This document shows positions 49,034 through 59,110 of a stretch of 64,000 bases of DNA, piece after piece. The DNA is from Cyathus striatus (taxonomy: Eukaryota > Basidiomycota > Agaricomycetes > Agaricales > Nidulariaceae), in NCBI GenBank assembly GCA_025738555.1, contig JAOVFP010000001.1:7130001-7194000 (forward strand), in the 5' to 3' direction. The position numbers and the translations under genes were made by a program. The notes below the pieces were generated by a model. It saw only the letters and a program-made list of their open reading frames with translations, was not told the DNA's origin and searched no databases. Position 1 is the stretch's first letter, and each line of letters starts with the position of its first letter.

Positions 49034-49438
49034 TGTAGATGTAAAAAGTTGTCAAAGATAAATTCAAGTTGAAGGTATTTGTGTGCTTAGGCAAGTGATG
49101 GGGGGAAGGAAAGCAAGAAGTTCACATGAGCAATATATATGCTATACACAGATGTACTAAAATTAAATCTGTGCTCCCACACACATGTAAAACACATGTG
49201 GTTCATGAGCTATAAACTAAATATAACTTGTGACACCTGTGTGAATATGAAATGAAGTGCTAAATATATTTGATGAACAACAGCAAAGTATTCAAAATAG
49301 AATAAAGAATCCCAAATGAGTGGCACATTCAGCCATGAGACTTAACACATGACCCTTAAAGTGGAGAGATGAACTTATTTATATATCTAATTACATTTCA
49401 TATCTGAGCTAAACTATGAAGCTAAACTAAATAGAACA

Positions 49439-49572
49439 CTGGGAAGCGATTCATCATTGAATCGCTTCCCAGCGGCAATGGCTGAGGCCACGTTGAATGG
49501 ACATGGCTGACATGGGAGCAATAGATAAATAGAACACCAAGAAGTGATTCATTATGAATCGCTTCCCAGCAG
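49439..49572. repeat. Two hairpins upstream of gene A in KDZ-2
   Basis: 49439-49472 is a perfect palindrome with 15-bp arms, CTGGGAAGCGATTCA around TCAT. 49537-49571 is a related imperfect palindrome (AAGTGATTCA/TGAATCGCTT). They lie 400-540 bp before the gene A start, matching the position of the KDZ-1 hairpins though the sequences differ. Confidence 0.9.
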
Positions 49573-49639
49573 CAGTGGCTGAGGCCACATCAAATGGGTT
49601 GGGCTAGCATAGGCTAAGGATGCGGGTGGTGGTGGTGGT

Positions 49640-51800
49640 GGTGGTCAAGAGGGGGAAAAGGAGAGGATGGGGTGGATGTCGGAGACTATTGAGGCTGGGG
49701 GCATTGTAGCAAGTGGCAAACAAGGCTGGTGACACGCCATTGACGCTGTCATCATGATGCAGGGGAGAAGAAGGGAGGAGGAAGTCAGATGACATGACTT
49801 CATCGCCATTGTGACACGAGGGAGGAGGGAAGTGGGGGTGGATGATATGGCATCGTACACAGGAGAGAAGGGAAGTAGGGGGTGGATGATATGGCATCGA
49901 TGACATGGCATCGATGAGTTGCTGGTGATAGATAGATAATGATTAATGTTAGTAGAACATCATTAAGAATAGTAAACATGATTCATACCTGTCCAAATCT
50001 GCTCAACAACACCCCACCCCCCACCCCAACGCCAAACGCACAAACCCACAGTGCAAGGGTACTGTCTATCCTGAACCGAAACTTCTTCCCGAGCATGGAA
50101 ACGGTGCTGGCATGGTTGAACCCAGTATTGTGCCATGCTGCACTGTCCCAACATGATGGCGATGTTGGTGGTGATGTCATTGTCGAGACGAGACGGGAGA
50201 CAGCATGGCTATAGTGGTGCGAGTAATAACACCTATGCCTCCCCCTGAGGAAGCGAGGAGGGGGAAAGGGGGGAGGCTGCGTGTTGGCTGAGAGCCATTG
50301 GGCCATTGAGGAAGCGAGACGAGGGGGAAGGGGGAAGCTGGAAGGGAGAGTGGAGGCTGGGATGTTGAGCAGAGGAATGGCCGCTGAGACGCAGGCAGGG
50401 GACGAGGAGGTGGGGGATCGAACAACAGCACCAAGATAAGGCGTTGTTGTTGTTATGACACAGGGGAGGATGAAGGAGAAGGGGTGCCGTAGATGACTGT
50501 CGCCGAGATGCAGGCAGGGGATGAGGAGGTGGGGGGATCGGACGACAGTGCCGAGATAAGGCATCGTTGTTGTTATGATGCAGGGGAGAGTGAAAGAGAA
50601 GGTGTGCTGTAGACGACCGTTGCCGAGACGCAGGCAGGGGACAAGGAGATGGGGGGATCAGATGACGGTGCCGAGATAAGGCGTTGTTGTCGTTATGATG
50701 CGGGGGAGGGTGAAAGAGAGGGGGGTGCCATAGATGACTGTCGCCGAGACGCAGGCAGGGGACTAGGAGGTGGGGGAATCAGACGACGGCGCCAAGATAA
50801 GGCATTGTTATGACACGGGGGAGGATGAAGGAGAAGGGGTGCTGTAGATGACTGTCGCCGAGACTGTATGACATGGCATCATCGTGGTCATCTGATGCAT
50901 GGGAGGAGGGAGAAGGGGGCCGGATGTTGTGTGTCCTTGTCATGACGCAGGGGAACATGGACGAAAGGGTGCTAGATGCCATAGCGTCGTTCTCTGTTGT
51001 ATGGGAGGGAGGAAGCGGGAGGGGCCATGGTGTCAGTGCCGTTTTTGCCAGTGGCATTGGTGTCTGCGAGTGGAGGAGGGGAGATGGGAAGGGGTGCAAT
51101 GGGAGGTTGCAGGCAAGCTGGGGAAAGAGGCTTACCTTGCTCCGATGTATGCACCGAGAGCGTCATGGCCCCATTGTCATTGTGACACGGGGGAGGAGGG
51201 AGGGTTGGGGTGGATGGTATGGTGCTGACAATGTCCTGTGTCATTGCGTCTTGACATGGCATTGACTCCGTTCCTGCTAGCAGTGTCGTTGTCTTGTCAC
51301 AGGGAGGAGGGAAGAAGCAGATGGATAACAGGGTGGCATTGTTGTCATGACACAGGGGGGGTGGAGGAGAGGGGGCTGGATGCACAGCACTGATGTGGCC
51401 GTCTACGAAGCATAGACGATGCTGTGGGACATGAGTTAGCAAGTGAGACTTTGAGCCATGGAATGTCACTTACCAGGATCCAATGTATGTGTTGAGAGCG
51501 TCTTTGTATTGGTATAGCTTCTACGCACCATGGAGAGACTTGGGGGTGGGGTGATGTCCTACGTGGTGCCGATGACGGGGTGGAAGCGGTGGGGAGGGAG
51601 GGACGAGACGGCATAGCGCTCGTCTTCGTCACTTGCATGACGAGGGGAGGGGAGGGAGGGAGGAAGGGAAGGAGAGAACGAAACGACATTCGTCATTCGT
51701 CATTGTGAGCATGAAACTCGAGAGCAGCGAGGAGGGGAGAGCTGGAGGGGCTGAGGTGTGGGGAAGAGGGAAGAGGGAAGAGGGAGAGTAATATGTGTTA
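49640..51800 (-). repeat. Pyrimidine-rich tract (sense strand) of KDZ-2 with ~120-bp repeats
   Basis: The plus strand is rich in G and A. A unit of about 120 bp containing GCCGAGACGCAGGCAGGGGA and AAGATAAGGCGTTGTTGTTG repeats about four times between 50384 and 50870. Many overlapping open frames on both strands arise from the bias and are not gene candidates. It occupies the same place as the pyrimidine tract in KDZ-1. Confidence 0.85.
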
Positions 51801-51892
51801 ATGTTGACAGCGCATACCTTTCATTGCCGATGGCTGGGTACTGCCAAGCATGCCCACTGGTCTTGAGGAGTTTGTGCTTATACAAACCACAA

Positions 51893-51972
51893 GCCGAGTT
51901 GGTGTAGTGGTAAGTTGCATCACGCTTTGGTAGGTTAACCTGCTATGTCAGTAGTTCAATTCCTGTTGGGGA
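51893..51972 (+). ncRNA. tRNA-like sequence inside KDZ-2, antisense to its genes
   Basis: TGGTGTAGTGGTAAGTTGC (A-box-like) and AGTTCAATTCCTG (B box) are about 45 bp apart, followed by TTGGGGA. The acceptor and T stems do not pair fully, so a tRNA-derived or SINE-like sequence is more likely than a working tRNA gene. Position and polarity match the KDZ-1 copy. Confidence 0.55.
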
Positions 51973-52029
51973 CATTTTATATTAGTTGTATTATTTTTAC
52001 TATAATAAAGTAAAGAATGGTTTACTTTA

Positions 52030-52340
52030 GTGGTGCACAAGGAGTGAACAGGGATTACATGGAGTACACAAGGATTATGTGGACTTTATGTGGAAAATTT
52101 ACCTGGAGTCCACTGACACTCCTTGTATTCCACGTGGAATTCAACGATTCCATGTGGAATCCACATGGAGTCCATGTAGAGTTTGTACACAGACTTATCT
52201 CTGTATCAATCCTTCTGTACTCCATGTAAGCTCCACATTCACTCCACATAAAGTCCTCCCAAGTCTATGTGGACTCCATGTAGGCTCCTGGAAAATTACA
52301 CGGAGTCCACATGGAGTCCATGTAAATGTGTGGGGGACCA
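52030..52340. repeat. KDZ-2 subterminal repeats, gene-A side
   Basis: Palindromic CATGGAGTCCACATGGAGTC-type units in both orientations, the same unit family as the other end of KDZ-2 (42219-42620). Overlapping open frames here are by-products. Confidence 0.95.
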
Positions 52341-52492
52341 TAAAGTGCTCGAGAATTGGCAGGTATTTGCCGATAAAGAAAATGGTGAGGCAGGAGGAAA
52401 GGATAATGAGGCAGTAAAGAATGAGGATTACTTCATTGGAAAACATGATAGTAGTTTGGAATAATGAATTTGGTAAAGGAATGTCATGTTAT

Positions 52493-55400
52493 TTATATAT
52501 TTTGAGCTTCCAGATGTTCCCAATGAAATTTATTAAGTAAACTCTTGGCTCCTGTTAGTGCATCAATTGGTTCCCAAGTACAATCTTCCATCAAATAGCC
52601 TTTCCATTTAATTTTATATAAAATATGTTTTCGGTTCTTTTTCCATGCTAAAATAGACTCTACTTCGTATTGTTCTTGATTGTCAACCAAAATAGTGGGT
52701 GGAGGTTTTGGTTTTCATTGCAATGGATATTGAGCTGGTGTGAATTTAGATAGCAATTCTACATTAAAAGTTGGATTCTTTCTATTCCATGATTTTGGTA
52801 ATTCAAGTTTATAGACAGATTTCACAACCTTTTCAATAATTTTAAAAGGTCTGTAATGTTTGTCATCCAATTTCGAAACCGGTTGATCAGATTTAATATT
52901 AATTCCTTCTAGGTAAACCTTATTGCCAATTTGATATTTGGGTGCTTCATTTCAGTGTTTATCATAATAGCATCCCATTGTTTCATTTGCCAAGGATAAG
53001 GCTGCTTTCGCATTTTCTCTTGCCTTTTCCATTGTTTTAATAAATTCTTCAACACCTATGGCTCTTGTTTTCCCAGATGGTTTAATTCCTGTGTAAGTAT
53101 GATATCTGTACATTAAATAAAATGGAGTATATCCAGTTGTCCTATGAACGGTATTATTATAATTAAATTGACAAACATCCATTTTTCGGATCCAATCATT
53201 TTGATCATAGTTTACATAAATTTGCATGTATTGTTCTATTTCTTGGTTTACCCTTTCTGTTTGTCTGTTGGTTTGGGGTTGGTAAGCTGTTGATAGATTC
53301 ATATGAACACCAAGTTGTTTCATTAATTCTTTGGTGAAAAATGAAGCGAATTGAGATCCTCGATCACTGATTACTCGTTTTGGAACACCATAATGTTTAA
53401 ATACATTTTAAAGGTATTTTTCTGCTACACCTGCACTATTGATTTCTTTATTGCATGGTATAAAGGCAGCCATTTTCATGAATTGATCAACAACTACCAT
53501 TAGAAAATCAAAACCTTCTGATAATGGGAGTGGTCCTACAAAATCTATAGATATCATATGCCAAGGATGTTTGGGTATACTATTTGGAATAAGTTTTTCG
53601 ACTGGGGCAGATCTATGAATATTCGTTCTTTGACATGCTTCACATCCAGATATATATTTTTTAATATCTGCCATAAGTCTTGGCCACCAATAATCTCATG
53701 TGATAAGTTCCATTGTCTTGTATTCTCCATGATGTCCTGATATTGCTGAATCATGACATAATTTAATAATTCATTCCCTTAATTTAGCATTTTTAGGTAC
53801 ATAGATTTGATCCTTCCATGTGATAATTCCTTCTGGTGTTTCAATCCAATCTTTAGATTCAAGATTGAGCATTTTGATTACCTCTTTGTCTCAGTTTTTT
53901 CTAGATTTACAAATTTGTTCCATAATTTCCTCATCTTCTCCATGGAATTCATACATTTGTCTAAAATGTTCTCGTTTAAGTAATACAATATCTTCATTAT
54001 CTTGATCTCCTTGGTTATGTCCTGCTCTTCGTGATAATAGGTCTGCTTTGGTCATTTGATTACCCAGTTTATGATGTAACATGTAATGAAATTCTTGTAA
54101 TTTAGTATTCCATCGTGCCTGGTGTCTGTTTAATTTTTGTGGTTTCCTAAAATATTGAAGGTTTTTATGATCAGTCCAAATTTCAAAAATCTGTTTGGCT
54201 CCTAAAAGATATTGTCTCCATGTATCTAGAGCTCTCATTATAGCAAGCATTTCTTTATCATAGATTTCATAATTTCATTCCGTTGGGCTTAGAGCATGAG
54301 ATAGAAAAGCAATTGATTTCCATTTTCCATTGGGTTGTTCCTGAGATAAGATTGCTCCATTTGCAATATCGGATGAATCAGCTTCTACTTGGTATTTTCC
54401 ATCATCATTGGGCATGGCTAAGATCAGTGCTGATATGATCTGATCTTTAAGTTGAGAAAATGCAAGGGCTTGTGATAATTCCCATTTCCATTCATTTTTG
54501 CCTGTAAGTTCATGTAATGGTTTAGCAATTTAACCTAGAAATTGTTGGAGTTCTCTCTTATTATTTGGTACCAGCCAATCAACTATTGCTTTAACCTTTT
54601 CAGAATCCATACATACAGAATTCTTAGAAATGATAAGACCTAGATATTTGACTTCTGCTTTTTCAAAGAAACATTTTTCTGGTTTAAGGTATAATTCATG
54701 TTCTTCTAGTTTTCTAAGAACATGTTTCACCATCTTTTGATGTTCCTCTAAGGTTTCCATGAAAATAAGAATATCATCCATATAAATGATTACAGTTCCT
54801 TCATTAATTTCCATTCTGAAAATATCATTCATCATGGTTTGGAAGGTTGCCAGAGAGTTTGTAAGACCGAAAAACATTACTAAGGGTTCGAATAATCCTT
54901 GATTGGTTTGAAATGCCACATATTGCTCATCTCCTTCCTTAATTTGGACATTATTGTATCCCCATTGAATATCCAATTTTGTGAAGTATCATGCCTTTTT
55001 TAGTTTATCTACTAGTTCTTAAATCAATGGCAAAGGATAACTATTTTTAACCATCATTTCATTTAACTTTCAATAATCTTGGATTGGTTGAAGTGAACCA
55101 TCTTTCTTTTTAATGAAGAAGAATGGAGATGCCCAAGGTGATTTTGAAGGTCAGATGTGTCTGGAATTAAGGTTTTCATTGAGGAATTCATTGAGTTGTT
55201 TCTGTTCATCTAAGTTCAATGGATAAATTTTACAATCAAATGATGTGGCTCCAGGTAAAAGTTTGATGGCATGGTCCCATGGTCTCCATGGTGGAAGTTT
55301 ATCAAATGACTCCTTTGCAAATACTTTTTCAAACTCATGATAATACATTGGAACTGTTTCCTTCCAATATTTAATATTTCTTGGGTTTTTGCTGATTTTG

Positions 55401-56321
55401 AGCTTCAGCTATTTTAGAAGTGGTTGTTTGGAATGTTTGTATTTCAATTTGTTTGAATAGATTTACCACAATGATTCGATCATCCATTTCTAGATTAATT
55501 GGTTCATCTAGATCTGATTCGTCTTCTTCTGGATCCATAGTATTAATTAACAGAGTACATTCTATAGGGCAATGTGTGAATTTGATCGATCCTTCTTTCC
55601 AGTCTATTTCTGGATTATGAATCTTAAGCCAATCATGTCTGATAAACATGGAGGCTTTTCCAAGATTTGAGACGGCGAATTGAAGAATTTCCACATGTCT
55701 TCTGAGTCAGACTTTAAGTTCAACATAATCAGTGATAGCTCTGTCACTATTTAAAGTTCCATTGGCGTTATATACAGGAGTAGGTCATGGGAGTTTTTTT
55801 GTTGTAATTTGATTATTTTCCATGAATTTTCAATCAATACAAGTCCCAGTGCTTCCACTATCAAGTAATGCCTTAAGTCCATAAGTTCGTTGAGTATCCA
55901 AAGTTGTAATCATTAAATCGAGATTCATCTGATTTCCTTTAGATCCTTGAATGAACTTTTTGGGTCCTTTAAGTTCCTCTAATGCTTTAATTACATCCTG
56001 ATCTGAAAGATCATTTAGTTCATCAATTGTTTTAGAGGTTACTTCAAGTTTCCATTTCGAGTGTGTCCAAATACTGAGTAATGCTAAGGCAAGTTCCAGT
56101 GTTTGGTCTTTTAATCTCCATGTGACCCAATACACATTTCCAGGTTTTACTTCTTGATCAGAGAAGGTGTGCTGTGATATCTTTTTCTTGAACAATACAA
56201 ATTCAGATTCCAGATCTAAAGTAGGTACAGTTACAGAAGAAGCTACATAAATAGAGGCCAGCAAGTTCACACTCACTGCTGGCCTTGGGGAAAACCCAAT
56301 TGAGCCATAAGTAAGGCACAT
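52493..56321 (-). pseudogene. Gypsy-A pol: protease, RT, RNase H, integrase, chromodomain
   Basis: Protease motif LLDSGSTGTCID (about 55840), then RT with KKKDG, FTKLDIQWGYNNV, LFEPLVMFFGLTNS and the YMDD box (IIYMDDILIF, about 54780), RNase H (WTDHKNLQYF, LHHKLGNQMTKADLLSRR), integrase zinc region (HHGEYKTMELIT, CEACQRTNIHR), catalytic core (SIDFVGPLP, VISDRGSQFAS, TAYQPQTNRQTERVNQEIE), and a C-terminal chromodomain (EVESILAWKKNRKHILYKIK, WKGYLMEDCTWEPIDAL). The chromodomain places it in the chromoviruses. At least eight in-frame TGA codons stand where Arg is conserved (for example A-stop-YFTKLD, TE-stop-NYE, RE-stop-IIK, IT-stop-DYWWP), and a deletion near 54533 removes part of the RT/RNase H connection. 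Confidence 0.92.
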
Positions 56322-56449
56322 TTCTCTTCAGATAGTTTAGTTACATCAGGTAATTCTATGATATTACTAGTAGATGCTACTGGTATAGTGTTATTTACAT
56401 ATTGAGTGTCCATATTTATATTACATTGTACATAAGGGCCTCAGTTTTG

Positions 56450-57560
56450 CTTTTTAGGGCATGTGTTGGCCATGTGTCCTTTTTCCTTACAATAGAAACA
56501 GTGTCCTTCACATTTCAGGGTGTTGATATCCATGCAGTCTCCTCCTTGTGATACCATGAGGTTGGCTTGGTTTGGGGGAGGTGTAGGGTTCTGGGGGAAA
56601 TGAGGTCCTTGATTCTGGGGTTGGAATTGATTAGGTCATGGTCCACCCTGTTGGGTATTCTGCATGCCTTGTTGTTGTCCAAAGTTCTGGTTCTGTCCTG
56701 GATAAAATTGTTGTCAGGTGTTTTTGTTTGTGTAAATATTCCTGCATTCTCCATTGATTTTCTGTGCAGTTTCGTACCATAATCGTAAATTATCCAGGGT
56801 TCCACACATGACAATCATTTCAAGTATTCTATGATCTAATTTATCCTTATACTTTCTGATGATGGCGACGTCATTGTACCCTGTTCGTCCGGTGATAGCT
56901 GCAAATTTAATTGTGAATTTTTCAACTGTCCATTGTCCTTGATAACAGTTGTCGAGTTCGTCCTGAGCATCCTGCATTTCTGAATATACTCCAAAGTAAT
57001 GTAAAAAATCGTCTTTAATGTTTTCGAAAGTTTTCCTGCTTGGTTGCTCCATAATGATCATTATACAATCAACCCAAGCCAATGCTATCTGATTCTTAGA
57101 TCTGTTGATAAGGCTCAACATGAACCTTATCTTCATTTCATGTTCAAGAGGATTTACTCGAGATCTGGTGAAATATGATTCTAATGATCTCACCCAAGCT
57201 CTTGCATGTTTCCTGTCTCCTGTGAATTTCTCAGACTTCTCAATCTTGAGAGCCCTATCTGTTACTGCATCTCTCTGTCTTCTAGCTATTATGGAAGTAG
57301 CTTTGGCAGTTTCCATTATAGGTGCATGTAATCCAAAAATTCCTCTTCCTACAAATTGAATTGCATCTGCAATAAAGTGCACCCAACCTCCTTGTCCTGA
57401 TGGATTCAGAGGGTTAGGTGGTCGTGATGGGGGTCATGATGGGGGAAATTGCAGGTTTCCTTCTGGATCAATTATCCCAAAGGGTTGTAATGGTGACAGG
57501 GCTGTTGGTCAGAATGGTGGTGTGAGATGTTCAGGTTCCATTATAGATCAAAATCAGGGT
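56450..57560 (-). pseudogene. Gypsy-A gag with zinc knuckle
   Basis: The capsid-like region is at 57382-56714 (FTGDRKHARAWVRSLESYFT, FLHYFGVYSEMQDAQDELDN, WTVEKFTIKFAAITGRTGYN). A Gln/Asn/Pro-rich linker follows, then a CCHC knuckle CFYCKEKGHMANTC (about 56475-56515). Stops occur before the capsid, within the linker and just after the knuckle (KQN-stop-G). Confidence 0.85.
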
Positions 57561-58085
57561 AGGTGGGTGTGGGAAGTTCTCTACCATCATTGTGTATGGT
57601 GTTAAGAAGGGTTTCATATCCTAATGAAGAGTAGAAGTCTTCTTCAAAGGGTGAAATATATTGTGTAGGGGTACTAAATCTTAGTCCTTCATCGTGTCCA
57701 GGTTCAGTAATGATGGTGAGGGTTCAGAGAATAGGGTGTGTAGGAGGAGTGAGAAGGCAAGGTGGTGGGATGTAATTGGGTATTTGGTGAAGAGAAAGAT
57801 ATGTGTTGGGATCAAAATCCAAGTCGTCAGAGTCCACCAACACGGCTCTCGGAGTTTGAGGATGGATGTAGGGTGTAGGGCGAGATCAGGGTGTATAGAT
57901 GGGTATGGAGGAGGAGGGAATGTGATAGGATCGTGATCAGAGAGATCAGAGGGTTTGGGAATGAGTGATAGGTGCCAGAGTGAAATGTAACAGATGCTCT
58001 TGAAGATGCTCAGAGACTAGTGAGATGTCCTAAGTCTCATGTACACCAATTTGCAGATAGAACCAGCTGGGCCAACACATGGTAG
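57561..58085 (-). pseudogene. Gypsy-A gag N-terminal segment, decayed
   Basis: The minus strand still shows acidic gag-leader text such as RAVLVDSDDLDFDPNTYLSL and FSTPTQYISPFEEDFYSSLG, interrupted by stops. It precedes the capsid region of Gypsy-A. Confidence 0.6.
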
Positions 58086-58090
58086 CCTGC

Positions 58091-58466
58091 TGTTAGGATT
58101 TCGTTACTTATCTAATCTTTTATCTAATTACTATCTTATCTATGTCATGTGATTAGTCACATGACCTACAATGCGGACACCATGCATATCAACATACATT
58201 ACTCATCATGACTGTGGGCACAGTTACACAGTTCAGCCATATGTAGTACATGAGTTTCTAATGTAATTGCACAGTAGAACATGCATTGTAATGTAGTTTA
58301 CTTACATGCGATCTCCTCATGGATTCTTTCTATAAATACAGTCTTTCTTAGTTAGTATTTGCTATTCTTGTGCTAGTTTATTCCAGATTAGCAATAAGAC
58401 TCATCTCTTTCTTTTATTCAAGTGCTTAAGTTCAGCTTCAAGTATTTTGCTCGTCTGTCACTAACA
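58091..58466 (+). repeat. Solo LTR in reverse orientation inside Gypsy-A
   Basis: 376 bp beginning TGTTAGGATTTC and ending CACTAACA, with a perfect 5-bp duplication CCTGC at 58086-58090 and 58467-58471. It is related to, but clearly diverged from, the Gypsy-A LTRs. A single LTR with its own target duplication marks an insertion followed by LTR-LTR recombination. Confidence 0.95.
58331..58374 (+). promoter_or_regulatory. LTR promoter: TATA box and self-primer donor
   Basis: TATAAATA at 58331 is followed 33 bp downstream by ATTCTTGTGCT (58364-58374). The same pair, at the same spacing, occurs in the Gypsy-A 5' LTR on the minus strand (TATA at 58853-58845, ATTCTTGTGCT at 58820-58810). Confidence 0.75.
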
Positions 58467-58703
58467 CCTGCCCAGTCACTGGTGCCATGCCAAACTCAAG
58501 GCAGAGAGCCTAAGATGTTCGGTAATTTGGAAGAGTCAGGCTCAACATTACTCTATCCTCTCGTGCGTCCAAGCACAACAAACAAGTCTACCGAATGGGA
58601 TGTACATCTAAGGATCCAAAGGTCCAAAGAACAGGGAATGAGGTAAAGAGAAAAGTGTGCCAGAGGTTGGCAGGAGAAAGTTTGAGGTTGAGAAATGAGG
58701 TGG

Positions 58704-58714
58704 ATTCTTGTGCT
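58704..58714 (-). promoter_or_regulatory. Gypsy-A primer-binding site, self-complementary type
   Basis: Two bases after the 5' LTR the minus strand reads AGCACAAGAAT. This is the exact complement of ATTCTTGTGCT inside the LTR, 33 bp past the TATA box, where the transcript probably starts. Tf1/sushi chromoviruses prime by folding the first 11 nt of their RNA onto such a site. No tRNA-complementary TGG site is visible. Confidence 0.75.
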
Positions 58715-58716
58715 TT

Positions 58717-59105
58717 TGTTAGCAACAGACAAGCAAAAACTCGAAGTCAAACTCAAACACTTGAAAAGAAAGAAGCTAAGTGAATCTTATTGCAAGTCTG
58801 GAATAAACTAGCACAAGAATAGAGAATATCTAACTAAAATGATTCTATTTATAATAAGAGTCCATGAGGAAGTTGCATGTAATCTAACCTACACTATAAC
58901 ACATGTTTACTGTGCTTCTACTGTGCAAACTCATGTATTATGTATGTAACAAGCATGGCTGAACTGTGGACTGTGCCTGTAGTCTTGATGAATAATACAT
59001 GTTGATATGCATGGTGTCCGCATTGTATGTCAGGTGATATGTGTCAGGTGACTGTGATAAGATAAGATATACGGATTAGATAAGATAAAGTGTAAAATCC
59101 TAACA
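58717..59105 (-). repeat. Gypsy-A 5' LTR
   Basis: 389 bp, partner of the LTR at 41730-42115. The outer flank TGTAA lies at 59106-59110 and interrupts the Gypsy-B reading frame after PIQNSDY. Confidence 0.95.
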
Positions 59106-59110
59106 TGTAA

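Larger units (their letters stand above)
42204..52350 (-). mobile_element. KDZ-2: two-gene KDZ-type DNA transposon inside Gypsy-A
   Basis: Flanked by an 8-bp duplication GAGAATTG at 42196-42203 and 52351-52358. The left end is CAGTAATTTATGCTCCCCCA; the right end, reverse complemented, is GAGCACTTTATGGTCCCCCA. Genes run on the minus strand: gene A (49033-45236), gene B (about 45066-42799). Upstream of gene A are long hairpins, a pyrimidine-rich tract (sense strand), a tRNA-like sequence and subterminal repeats; subterminal repeats also follow gene B. The 8-bp duplication matches that reported for Zisupton-type elements. Sat-3 is inserted in gene A. Confidence 0.85.
41730..59105 (-). mobile_element. 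Gypsy-A: chromovirus LTR retrotransposon with nested insertions
   Basis: Direct LTRs at 41730-42115 and 58717-59105 begin TGTTAG and end CTAACA, and the flanks TGTAA at 41725-41729 and 59106-59110 are a 5-bp target duplication. On the minus strand the order is 5' LTR, self-complementary primer site, solo LTR insertion, gag, protease, RT, RNase H, integrase, chromodomain, [KDZ-2 in the 3' untranslated part], polypurine tract, 3' LTR. Without KDZ-2 the length is about 7.2 kb, normal for a chromovirus. The two LTRs differ at only about a dozen sites by eye. Confidence 0.95.

Noticed and set aside
49604..51885. Many overlapping frames of 60-190 codons
   Set aside because: Composition effect of the purine-rich tract of KDZ-2; none resembles a known protein.
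51893..51972. A genuine tRNA gene
   Set aside because: A and B boxes are present but the acceptor and T stems do not pair, so only a tRNA-like sequence is claimed.
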